This document shows positions 23,223 through 34,555 of a stretch of DNA of 64,000 nucleotides, one piece after another. The notes under the pieces are model-generated. The model was not told the DNA's origin. It saw only the letters and a program-made list of their open reading frames with translations, and searched no databases. The stretch is from Epiperipatus broadwayi (lineage: Eukaryota > Onychophora > Udeonychophora > Euonychophora > Peripatidae): NCBI GenBank assembly GCA_028023455.1, contig JAQFVV010006271.1:5180366-5244365 (forward strand), read 5' to 3'. The translations under genes and the position numbers were made by a program. Within the stretch, counting starts at the first letter, position 1. Each line of letters begins with the position of its first letter.

Positions 23223-23376
23223 TTTACTAAGGTTATAAACCTCAAGAGTGTGCATGTGAAAATGTGAAAATAGAAACTTCTACAGATCTTAACCACAAGC
23301 TTGTGGTTAAGACCTGTAGAGGTCCCTACTTCTGCTTTTCACATGCACACTCTTGAGATTTATAGCCTTAGTAAAA
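23223..23376. repeat. ~154-bp imperfect palindrome
   Basis: Two arms of about 75 bases meet at AACCACAAGC/TTGTGGTTAA (centre 23300/23301). Outer blocks include CAAGAGTGTGCATGTGAAAA facing its complement in the right arm, and TTTACTAAGG facing CCTTAGTAAA. Pairing is near 85-90% by eye, with one small length difference. It could form a cruciform or an RNA hairpin. It may be a fold-back MITE or an inverted duplication. Confidence 0.85.
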
Positions 23377-23481
23377 ATATATATTTTAATAAGAAAAAAC
23401 AATTTAAATAGAAAAGTTTAAAAAGAATGACTTATAATAAAATATTTACAAAAAAATCAGTATTTTGTTAGTATGTTTGCT

Positions 23482-23483
<2 letters not shown>

Positions 23484-23562
<79 letters not shown>
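23484..23562. repeat. (AT)n microsatellite, ~79 bases
   Basis: Pure alternating A and T; it appears to be an expansion inside repeat H1, since the homologous place in H2 has only short TA stretches. Confidence 0.95.
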
Positions 23563-23565
<3 letters not shown>

Positions 23566-23702
23566 TGAGTGGCACCTATGTATTTTTATAAAAAAAAGAA
23601 TTAATAATAATTAAAAATGTTGTTTAAAAGTTCAAATTTTAGGCATGAATGTCAAATATATACATTTTATAAATATATATATATAGAATATTATATTACA
23701 AT

Positions 23703-23736
<34 letters not shown>

Positions 23737-23862
23737 AAGAAAATATAATATTCTGTTACATTATTTTAAAATGAAAATAAAAAGATTGTAAATAAAAATT
23801 GATTTATTAAAAAGAAAAAAAAACTTAAAAACTGAAAATTAAAAGTTGTTTAATATATATAT

Positions 23863-25788
23863 TGTCGCGCAGATGGAAAACTTAAACTATTTTAAGAAAA
23901 AGTATTTGAAAGTAATTTTTTTTGTAAAAAAGTAAAGATATAAAGATTTGATATTTTTGGAAATAGAAATAATGTTGATTTCTATAATCTTAGAAAATGG
24001 AAATGATTGTCTTATTAATTAAATGATTGTTCAAAAGCAAACTGGCCCTTGAGGCATTTAAAAGGGTCAGATGAGAGAGTACAAAGAAATTAAATGACCA
24101 ATGCAAACACCAGAAATGTCAGCACAGACCGTAATTGAAACACCAGAGGATTAGTGACATCTTGCCAGTTGAATCCAAAGATTGGATGATAAGAGACTAA
24201 TAAAAATATAAAAGCCAAATTATTATTATAATTGTTATCTGAGAGCTGACTATGAATATGTCATTATAACTAGGTATATTGCAGATTTTCACGATGTGGA
24301 AGTCTGCAATAAAATTTAATTTTCCAGAAAACCAGCTGAGACCTCCCTATGACAGTTAGGGACCAAAAAGGAATGGCAAGTAGTGGCTTCATTTTTAAAA
24401 AGGAAGAACAAACAATCTACATAAGTGATCACGAAGATGGACCTCAAAATCTGCAGAATCCATAAAGTATAAACTTTTACCAATTGAACTTTCTTTTAAA
24501 TAATTACTGTATAACATCAATAAGTAATCAATCCAAAAAAAGTAACATAAATGAATGTACTCTTATCTGACCAAGAATAGAACTCTAAATCAATTATACA
24601 TATTTGTTTTTATATATGTTTGCTATTTCAATCATTTCCATTTTTTTTAATTTAATTATTTATGTTTGTATTTAGCTAGGTTATTTATTTCTATCTGTTA
24701 AATAAAAATGTATTAAATTTAAGTTGGGTGTTGATAGCTATATAGATTTCATTAAATTTATGTTTAATTTAAGGGATTTTAATTTCAGGCTATTTGTTTC
24801 GTAGTTGCGTCAGTGCTGGTTGAGAGATATATAGATGTTTATATTAATGTAATGTGAAGCGTGTTTAGCATACAGGGCAATGTGCCCAACTGAATGCATG
24901 ACCCCAAAGAGGCAGTCATATCATTGAAATGGATGCAGATGTATTTCCTGCGCCAGTGACCCCTTCTAGCTCTATGGATAGGGATTTATAAGATGTCAGA
25001 AAGACCGCTCTCCCCCATACGTAGCACTCTTAAAAAAATTATATACATGATTCCTTAGTGAGGCAGATGCACTTTCCTGCTCTGGACACGAATCCTTTCC
25101 TTCAAATAATATCATGCTGCACAGATGCACGTTCCTGTCAACGTGGTTTTATGCTAGCATCTTCATATTGCATTGGTTGCAAATATATATCTGGAAGCTG
25201 ACATTGGGTTGACTACGAACTTTTAGTCTGAGATTGAATGAATGTTTTGATAAGTTTTTAAGTGAAAAAATCTATGTAGCCTATCTAGACTCAACATGCT
25301 AAAGTAAAATATAATTGAAATATCCATATGTGCGGTCTATTTAAAATAGTAATTTAAATTTAAAAAAAAATTAATGTTAAAATCAAAAAAATAAATTTAT
25401 TCCTCAATTTTAAATGTGCGTTAATAAAATCTATTTGTGTGTTAATTACTGGCAGTGGCTTCTTTTATTTTATTGTTTTAAATATTAATATATTTTGAGA
25501 ATCTAAATCTATTAAAACTTATAAAAATGTTTAAAATCTCTGCTACTCTATGAGCTAGTGACATTGGGCAAATGGTCAGAATAATATATATAAAATTTTT
25601 TGTTGAATCTTAACTTATGTATCTGCCTACTATATAAAATTTTCTAAGTTCAAATGCCTAGATGGTGCCAATGTAGTGTGGATATGTTAATGCTCATTTC
25701 AGTGGATGTTAAAATATATATAGAGTTTGAATACAGGTTATTAGATGAGACCATGAAGCTCAATCTTAAGCTAAGGTTGACTGCTTCA
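23863..25788 (+). mobile_element. Repeat K (LTR-like, TG...CA)
   Basis: It starts TGTCGCGCAGATGG after an AT tract and ends GACTGCTTCA before another short AT tract, 1926 bp. There is no coding region. Its last 35 bases (25754-25788) show the same TGAAGC...GCTTCA inverted pair as families G and H, although the bodies do not align. Class uncertain: solo LTR or another non-autonomous retroelement. Confidence 0.5.
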
Positions 25789-25794
25789 ATATAT

Positions 25795-26893
25795 AAACCA
25801 CTAAACACCACATGATCACTATATCTTTTACTAGCACATAATTGTTATTAAACAAGCAAACCTCTCCATACAGTAGTGCCACACTGTACCAACCAGAGTA
25901 ATCAATGGATGCCAGAAGGCCTGTGCAAAAAATACCTATCTAGTGCCTACTTATCCAATAGCTCCAGACTAGTTTCTGGCTTGTGGCCTTCATCAATGGG
26001 AGCCTTGAATCTGAGAGCAATGCACCTAGATCTTAGAATCCATAGCAACCCTCCAGTAGCCATCTTTTATCTTTACTTTAACTACAAAACTATGAGAATG
26101 AAATTGAAAACAGGATAATATTTTCAATGTAAGTTCAATAGCTTATATAGTCATGTGGGTCTGAACTCAGTTCATCACCCATACATTTTGGTGTCTTTGG
26201 CTCTTTAACAACCATAGCCACCACTATCCTATTAGGAAAAATTAGTGTTAAACCACTAAACATCTAATGATTACTATCTTGTATACTAGCACATAATTAT
26301 TATTAAACAGGCAAAACTCTCCATACAGTATTGCTACCCTGTGCCAAACAGAGTAATCACTGGATGTCAGACTCTGTGCACAAACCTTCTGAATCCTTTG
26401 ATTACTCTGGTTGGCACACTACTGTATGGAGAGTTTGCCTGTTTAATAACAATTATGTGCGAGTATAAGAGATAGTGATCATGTGATGTTTAGTGGTTTA
26501 ACACCAATCCTGCTTAATAGGATAGTGGTGGCTATCATTGTTAAAGAGACAAAGACACCAAAATGTATGAATGCTGAACTGAGTTCAGACCCATATGACT
26601 ATATAAGCTATTGAGCTTAGATTGAAAATATTATCATGTTTTTAATTTTATTCTCATGGTTTGTAGTTAAGTAGAGATAGAAGGTGGCTGCTGGAGGGTT
26701 GCATTGGATCCTAAGATCTAGGTGCCATACTCTCAGATCCAAGGCTCCTCACTTATAAAGGCCACAAGCCAGAAACTAGTATGGAGATATTGGATGAGTA
26801 GGTACTAGAGAGGGATTTTATGCAAAAGCCTTCTGGAATCCATTGATAACTCTGGTTGGCATAGGGTGGCACTACTGTATGGAGTGTTTTGCT
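25795..26893. mobile_element. Inverted hammerhead repeat composite D
   Basis: The minus-strand arm (25795 to about 26385) starts AAACCACTAAACACC and holds about 1.25 tandem units. The plus-strand arm (about 26386-26893) holds about one unit and ends GTTTTGCTG at an (AT)n tract. Layout and outer ends match composite B, but the sequence is more diverged, so this is an older copy. The hammerhead motifs are damaged: in the minus arm (about 25961-25998) core C3 is T; in the plus arm (from 26746) the core reads CTTATAA. It lies in AT-repeat DNA between repeat K and LTR element 1. Confidence 0.8.
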
Positions 26894-26894
26894 G

Positions 26895-26895
<1 letters not shown>

Positions 26896-26978
<83 letters not shown>
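26896..26978. repeat. (AT)n microsatellite, ~83 bases
   Basis: Pure TA repeat between composite D and the first base of the 5' LTR of element 1. Open frames read across it are artefacts. Confidence 0.95.
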
Positions 26979-26981
<3 letters not shown>

Positions 26982-27315
26982 AACCTAGTGTTATTGACAC
27001 TTGGTTTACTTGGCATTATTTCTGCAGGAAAACAATGCTATTCTTTAAAGAAATAAAAAGATAAAATAACAATAGTAATAATTGATTAATAAAGTATGCT
27101 ATTCACTCACTTTGGCATGTTTTGGGTGAATAACTAATAGATTTAATAACTCAATGTCATTTTTAAAGAGAGAACATGAATAATTTAATTGAGATATTAA
27201 TAATTAGAGCAAATTAATATGGTATAAAAGCTAAACAGTAATTGATTTTGGATGGGTAGAGGGGAGAGTGGGTGAGTGTCTTATCATAAAGCACAATAAC
27301 TTCTGGTAATTTCTT

Positions 27316-27352
<37 letters not shown>

Positions 27353-30300
27353 GTTTAAAGAATTATACATCACTGATTGTTAATTTAATGTATTTATTAT
27401 TTTTTTTTATATTGTCAAATTACTTTGTAATCCAGGTAAATAATACTAAAACTATATGATTGTAATAGGTTTTTCCTTTCTTTTGTTTATGTTATAATCA
27501 AATGATTATTTTTCTGGAAGAGGTCGCTAAAGTAAAAAAAAAAAAAAAAACAACAACAAAACGAAACAACCAATTTCATAATCAAGATCATTTTTTTTTT
27601 TGGAAAAAAATATAGTCTGCTTTTAGTTTTCAAGGAAGGAACAGTGCTGAAATTTGGTAACTCAATTTTTTTCATTTTATTTTGCAGAAATAAATGTAAT
27701 CAAAGTAAAATTTTAATAATATAATGTGTGGCTAAAATTTTTTGATAAGATATCCTGATTTTCTTTGCCATCTACCTATTTAAAGACCTTTTATACTTAA
27801 AAATTTATTGTCTCACGCTAAAGTTCAAAAATGACAGAATTAACTAAAAGAGTCACGAAAAATTCTATTATATCTAAATTAAGGAAGAAAAATGATTTCC
27901 AAGTGAGAATTAATTATTTATTAACTTTATGTCATTTATTGATATTTTCTTGGTATAGAAAAAAAAAATAATTGAAAGAAATATTTTGAAACCAAGGAAA
28001 ATCAACTAGAAACATTTTCGCGCTCTTTCTCAATATTGTCTGCCTTTACAAGTAATGTAGTTACATACGTTAAAATATGTTTTATTCACCAAGAATTGTC
28101 TGGAAATAATAATAATGATAAATAAGATTAAATTATGCACCTGTATATTTAAAAAAAAAATATATATATATATATAAAAAAAATATAAACTTTCTCAGAG
28201 TAAATATAGGAAAAGTTATATAGGGGCATTCTTACGGAGAAGTTACCTTTAAAAAAAAAAATTATAATTCCTAAAGTATGAACAAAACCAAATATCTTAG
28301 TGACTTAATGATAAAAATAAATGATATATTATATTATACATCAGTTGGAATTATTAAAACTTCATGTACACGTAAATTGACTGCAGTTATTATCATAATA
28401 ATCTCTCGGAAAATTGCGCATTTTCATCCATAAGTAAGCTAGCTAATAAGTATACGTATCGTCAATAAAAAAAAATATTGTGTATGTTTATCGTCTATCG
28501 TCAACTGTTCGTTATGTTAGAATATGTATATTTTATTTTCTTGGATCCCAAAATTGTAGTAGTTTAATTCAAGTAAGAATTAATCTTCAATTCTGCTATA
28601 TGTTTCTTTACCTAATTTATTAAACGCACAAAATAAGAGAAAACTTTTATTTAAAGGAAATAATACCATGCGTTTATTGTTTTTAAACTTGCTTCATGAA
28701 ATACGACTGGATAAAGCTCTTCACCTGGACCAATTGCTCAACAGAAAAACATTTTCTAATGAGAGAGTATGCACTTGTTAATTAATGATTGTTTAAAACT
28801 AAGTTATAAATGATATGTATTTTTTTTTATATCACATAGATTAAAGTCTGTATGGTCAAGTGATATTTAATAGCCTTGTAATAACAAAGGTATGTTTTAA
28901 TATAATTATTATAGGTTAAGTTGATATTTAACACGAAAGAAAAAAAAATCTATAAAATATGTTTTAATTAGTACATACAATTGTAGGTAGAAATTTTGTA
29001 TGTTAGATACGTAAAAAAAAAAAAAATATTTAGATATTTAAGGGGTAAAATAAATATTGAAAATTATCAGAAGTAACTAAAAAAAAAAAAATGCTATAAC
29101 AAAATATTTCTTGTTAAAGTTGAAACGAATTTATACTGTATTAATTGAGGAATTTATTCCTAATTATTCTTAAATAACACATCCACTTTATTTAGTTTAA
29201 GATAGTATGCTACCAACTATTTTTGAATGTTCCTTTATTAAAATTAAAATTATTATACTTTTATTCTATGATGTCCATTGATTTCAGATGTTGATCAAAG
29301 TATACCCGGTAACATAAGTTTATTATGATCAGTGTATTTACTTATCCTGCCCAGATATAGCATTGGTATATGCTTAATATTCGCATAGGTAATAATTATA
29401 ATGTATTTATTTTGTGGGATGAAAAATGATCTCCCCAAAAGCTTTGTTTTCCATGAGAGGAAGATTTTAAATATAATGTTCGGGTATGTTTATAGCCCAA
29501 GTGATCGATTCTCATAGATAGGACGATCAAGAATTTATCTAGCATTTAGTATGCTTCATTCGTTTAAATCCCAGGAGAGGATTGTATTTGGTGTGTGTTC
29601 GTTGTATGCCCAAGTAAGAGGCAAGAAACCACCAAAATATTTTAATGTAGTAGATTACTCTACAGACCTTCGTGGTTATTCCATATTCCTCATGTGAAAA
29701 TAAAGATAGCTCCACCATGGAAGGTGTTGATTATTGTGCTTAATTTTGAAAGTTCGGGCAAGATAAAGGTTATATTGGAGGTGTTAGTTCCTCAAGATCC
29801 ACTTTAGTATAAATAGTGCGTTAGTAACTAGGGTCAATATCTGTATTGTGCTGCTAAATATTGCTAGTATTTGACAAGTAAATCAATGGAGAAAGTAATT
29901 AAAATTGCGTAATTTAAAACGCTTATTTACTGAAGGAATATTCAAATGCAATATTTAATTCTGGTTAGTAATTAAATAATACTCATATTTAAAATTATAT
30001 GTATGAATAAAATTTGTATCATAACTTAAGTTAGCATTAAGTTAAATGTAAGATGGTAAGTGTAACTTCTGATAACTGGCCTATAATTAGAATAGGTTAT
30101 CCCATTAAAGACCATAAATAAAGTAAATGTATTAGAAATAAATTTAATATTTTGCGTATTGCATATGATGGGATTAATCATTTAAAAAAAAAAAAAAAAA
30201 AAAAAACAAAAATAGTTAGTCAATAATTTTGAATAAAAGCTTCTACAAGGTTACCAAAATTTAATAAACAATGTATTGGTAATGAAATGTACTTTTAGTT

Positions 30301-31386
30301 AATCAATCCATATGATTGCATACAGGAGAAGTAGTAACCTCTAGTCCATAACCAAAAGAGTATACAGATTAATGTCAGTTATATTTTATATTTTTGTATT
30401 ACTATGGGATTATTGAATAAATGTTCATATATTTTTTTTTGTGATAATAATAAATTATAGTCTTGTTAAAATTTGTTGTAGATTCATTTTTTTGTTTTTA
30501 TATGCTAAATATAAGTGTTTGCACAATATTTGCAAAACCTTTTCTTGAGTCCGAAATCATTCCAAATTCTTAAAAACTTAATATACCAGATAAATAAAGT
30601 TAAGCAGATCGGAATATGTCATTATATTTTAGTTTAATGATAATTATTTATGGAGTTGAAAACTTAAGACTAAACATTCACCTTTGTATAAAAAAAAAAA
30701 AAATGAATTTATTCCCAAACCATTAACTTTGGTTGCACATTATTCCATTCCCATTTAGTTAAATTGTCTAAGTAATAAATCTTAGTTATATTATTGTGTT
30801 GTCATGGATGATGGAAGGACACAAAAAGCACCCTTGTCTTTTTATTATTCTGACTGAGATTCTGAAAAAAAAAAAAAAGGCTGTGTTATTCAAAATTATA
30901 CGTCATTATTGAATAGAATTATCATCTCTTTAAATAATATAGCAGTGGATATGAGAGATGAAGACACATTGAATTTAAGTAAAAATAAATGTTTCCTATA
31001 GCCGACCAGAATGCCAGTCATATGCAACAACACAATACTGCCGAGCATTTCCTTACATGAAACAAAGAACCCTGAGATTAATATTATTATAATTATTCTT
31101 TAAATTAATAAGTGATCAATTATTGTTATTATTACAATCGTGGCATAGCTTAAGAGAATTGAATGTACAATTGTATTATATGAAAAGTATTTTAGATCAT
31201 ATTGGAAAATTAATGGATATGTTGCTTTTATTTTGGTTGCCTTAACAACAACCAGAAAAATTAGTGTCACAAGTGCAAATAAACTAAATAAATATATATT
31301 GGGTTAGAAATAAAAGAAATAAACTAAACTAATAAAAATAAAGAGTTAGAAAATAATATAAATAAATTTCTAAACATTGGGTTAGA
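26979..31386 (+). repeat. 5' LTR of element 1 (4408 bp)
   Basis: It starts TGTAACC and ends GGTTAGA, a near-perfect terminal inverted repeat (TGTAACC would pair with GGTTACA). It contains no credible coding region. About 4.4 kb is well above the few hundred bases to 2 kb usual for LTRs. Confidence 0.88.
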
Positions 31387-31388
31387 AA

Positions 31389-31408
31389 TGGCTGCCCAAC
31401 TACAGGGG
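31389..31408 (+). promoter_or_regulatory. Primer-binding site, element 1
   Basis: TGGCTGCCCAAC begins two bases after the LTR end, with GGGGCC shortly after. It resembles the classic lysine-tRNA site TGGCGCCCAAC followed by GGGGC. Confidence 0.65.
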
Positions 31409-31965
31409 CCTTCGATGGCTATAGCTGGCCACGAGGAATTTAGTAAACTTTTCTAGAAGTCAATATTAATATTGTTTGCACTTGAATGGATTAGTTATTC
31501 ATTGATTAAAAATATTTGCCAATAATGAATTGTTTTAGCCATAAGATATTATGTGAATATCTATTATATGATCTAATCTTTTGCCACTGAAAAATAAATA
31601 ATTAAGTTGTCAGTTTATGATGTTGTGGTCTGTAGGCAATTCCATAAAACACTGTAATGATTTTATCATTTATGATGATCTGTTTGTCTGGTCTTGTGAT
31701 TGGCACTTATGCTATATTACATAATATCTAATGATATTTATATGGACTAAGAAGCATGTGAAAAAAAAAAGAGCATATTTAGTAGTTAATGTTGGAGCTT
31801 TAGGGATATTAAATGTCAGAGCATAGTTTTTTGGTGTAGATTGTTTTTGATAGGAGAGGCATGGAGGCAGGATGTCTTGTCAATAATTTCTTATCGATAA
31901 ATTTATTAATAGTTCATTGCTAATATTTCAGTACTGTTAAATACTAAAAGAGTTAGAATTTTAAT

Positions 31966-34072
31966 ATGAGTGAAAACAAAGATAATCATAGTATTTCTGA
32001 GGATTTGGGAGGATCCCAAGAGTTACAATCCCCTGATACACAGACTCCATATTTTAGTGTACAATTAAAAGAGGAAGGGGAAGATTTGGATATAGCTAAC
32101 CCAGAAGAAGCCACAATAATAAAGGGAAAACATGAAAATGAGCCAGATCAATTAATGAGAAATACATTGGAGGAATTCTTGAAAAAATTAGAAAAATCAA
32201 ATAGTGAATTGAAAAGTCAGATACAAAACTCAAATAGTGAATTAAAAAGTCAGATCCAAAACTCAAATAGTAAATTAGAACAATCAAATAGTGAATTAAA
32301 AAGTCAGATACAAAATTTAAATATTAAATTAGAGAATCAAATGCAGGAGATCAAAGAGACATCTCAAAATCAAGTACAGGAGATAAAGGACTTAAGGGAA
32401 GATTTGAGAAATCATGTAGAAGAATCAAAATTGGCCTCTGAAAAGCTGGAAATAAGAATAAGGAAAGAGATCGAAACAAATTCTGAAAGGGCAGAAAATA
32501 TGATTGAGGCTATCCAGCAGGACTTTAAAAGTCAATATATTGTATTAAACAATGAAGTACAGGAAATAAGAAATTATCAAAAGGAAACAGTAGTATTTCA
32601 AAGAGAAGTTCAGGATAGAGTTGAATCTATTAAGGGAGAATTAGACAGTGCTAGAAGTGAAGTTAGTAATTTGAAAGAGGAAGTTAAAAATATAACTCTA
32701 GCACCTGACAATGTAGTGAAAGGATGTCAGAGCCAGATTACCAGATTAATAGCTAAACTAGAAACTCAAGAGTTGACCCAATGTGAGATTAATCAAAATC
32801 TAGAAAGTGAGCTAAGTCAAGTTATGGGAAGAGTAGAAAATTTTAATGATATAATAAAGAGTAATGCACAGCTATTACATAATAATCTCCAAGATGAAAT
32901 AGGGGAATTAATGACTCAGTGTGAGAGTAAAGTCTATCAAAGGTTAGAAGATAAATTCGGGATAGATAAAGATGAATCTATTAACCAATTGGAACAACAG
33001 ATTAAACACTTAAATGTAGGCCTAAAAGATAGTTCAAAGAGAATAGACGTGTGAATGGCAGAACTATAAGTTAGAATTAGAGAGTCGAATGCAAGCTATA
33101 GACTATAATAGGGATAATTTTACAAAAAGTAAAAAAGTTGTTCAAAGTAAAGGTTTATCTGAAACTCAAGTAAAGGAAACAAATAATGGTCATAATAACC
33201 AAGTAATATCTGAGTTACATACGGTAATTAATCCAGTAGAATCAATATACGATCCATTAAATGAGGCTAGAAGTAAAGTCATGCTAGAGCCAGAAAGTAA
33301 TAGCTCCATGGCCTTAAAATTCTTAAAAATAAAATTTTTTAGAGGTGAATATCTGGAGAATCCACACGAGTATCTCCAGAATCTGGAGGAGTTATTCACC
33401 TTATGTCATTTATCTGAGATAGAAAAGATTGCTATTGCCGCTAACCATTTGTGTGCAGCATCTAAAGACTGGTGGCAATCATTATTTATTAAACCAGAAA
33501 CATATGGAGACTTCAAATATCTTATGTTAGCCAGTTTTTGGGGGGAAGACCGCCAAGATAACCTGAGATATCAGATATCTCAGGAAAGATATCATGTAAA
33601 TAAGGGTAGTTATACTCAGTTTTTCAGGAGTCAGGCCGTCAAATTGAAAACCTTGACAGCTTATCCTTTATCTGAGACACAAATTGTGCGAATAATTCGC
33701 CATAATCTGCCGAGGCATATAGAACAGATCTTGATTGCTGCTGACAGACATACCATAGAAGAGGTAGTAGAAATTTTAGATTCGTTAGAGACCAGCGATA
33801 GGAATATTGATAATAGAATTAGGGTAAATAGAGACACCCATCCGATGGTGAGTAATATCAATTTCGCAGATAGGTCACATATGGGAAGGAGGAAGTTAGT
33901 TAGAGAAAAAGGATATTATAGGACGAATCCCTATGGTAGACAGAATAGCCACCTCAGTAGGCCAACAGTTAAGAGTAGAATTCTGAATGAGAATCAGCCT
34001 TCTACTAGTGGTATCCCAACAATACCAAAGAAAAATATAAAAGGTAGTAAAAGTAGCGGGGCATTAAATTAA
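31966..34072 (+). pseudogene. gag of LTR element 1, coiled coil plus capsid, one frameshift
   Basis: The first frame (31966-33054, 362 aa) is acidic at the N terminus, then almost wholly coiled coil. Near residues 75-115 it has 11-residue repeats of the form SNSELKSQIQN, about four copies, a hendecad pattern. A stop at 33052 follows a one-base frame change. The next frame continues the coiled coil (YKLELESRMQ, before the ATG at 33089) and encodes 327 aa with a retrotransposon gag (capsid) pattern: FFRGEYLENPHEYLQNLEEL, then LCAASKDWWQSL, then LPRHIEQILIAAD. The C terminus is basic, with QPSTSG, and has no CCHC zinc knuckle. Gag normally forms the particle that packages element RNA. Here the frame break, or a frameshift of unknown significance, separates the two halves. 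Confidence 0.85.
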
Positions 34073-34118
34073 AAAGGACCTCGCAGGAATGTTCCTCACT
34101 TCGGGGCCCTATTTTTAA

Positions 34119-34433
34119 ACATATGGGGAACAGCATAATGTAGAACATGACCAAGCACTGGCCAGAATTAACCTTAAAAAGATGGGTGATAAACGCACTC
34201 GTTATTCCAAAACCAGTCCACATCCTTTTAAAGTCCATGATTTTGTTTTAATTAGAACTCCCCATGTGAGTAATCTCCGGAAACATATGTTTAGAAAATT
34301 CATGTATCTTTATGAAGGCCCCTATGAAATTGTGAAACAAGTGGGTGAGAATGCCTTTTTAGTCTCAACCCCTGATGGAACAAGAGGTACCTATAATGCC
34401 CGAAGCTTACTACCATATCCCAAGCAAAATTAA
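34119..34433 (+). pseudogene. Integrase C-terminal GPY module, element 1
   Basis: An open frame from 34119 (first ATG 34182) ending at 34433. The visible motifs are HDQALARINLKKMGDKRTRY, then FKVHDFVLIRTP, then RKFMYLYEGPYEIVKQ, then GTYNARSLLPYP. This is the DNA-binding tail of Ty3/gypsy-type integrases, ending in the GPY/F module; no chromodomain follows. The zinc-binding domain and catalytic DDE core are absent, removed with the rest of pol in a deletion that joins near 34073-34118. The GPY module is kept without stops, and an initiator ATG is available, so a short DNA-binding peptide is conceivable. Confidence 0.88.
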
Positions 34434-34544
34434 ATCCTTTAAACTGTATTTATTGACATAAGAAAGAAGTAGGATATAAACTTAGTAATACCATAAGAAG
34501 TGTTAAAAAATGCATATATTATTTTATTTTTTATTTATTATAAC

Positions 34545-34555
34545 GGTGGGAGAAT
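34545..34555 (+). promoter_or_regulatory. Polypurine tract, element 1
   Basis: GGTGGGAGAAT ends directly at the TG of the 3' LTR, the expected place for the plus-strand primer. Confidence 0.65.

Larger units (their letters stand above)
21691..23700 (+). mobile_element. Repeat family H copy 1
   Basis: This non-coding repeat aligns with 46451-48136. The clearest shared stretch runs from the GATAACTATCTG block at about 22800 to the CTTTAATTATATTTGGACA block at about 22984, and again after the (AT)n tract at 23484. It contains the nested 147-bp hammerhead fragment C and a short conserved hairpin (22816-22848). End points are approximate. An 86-codon frame at 22461-22721 shows no domain and is not called. 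Confidence 0.5.

Noticed and set aside
26753-27016. 87-codon frame with an Ile-Tyr repeat
   Set aside because: Translation of an (AT)n microsatellite plus repeat D; an artefact.
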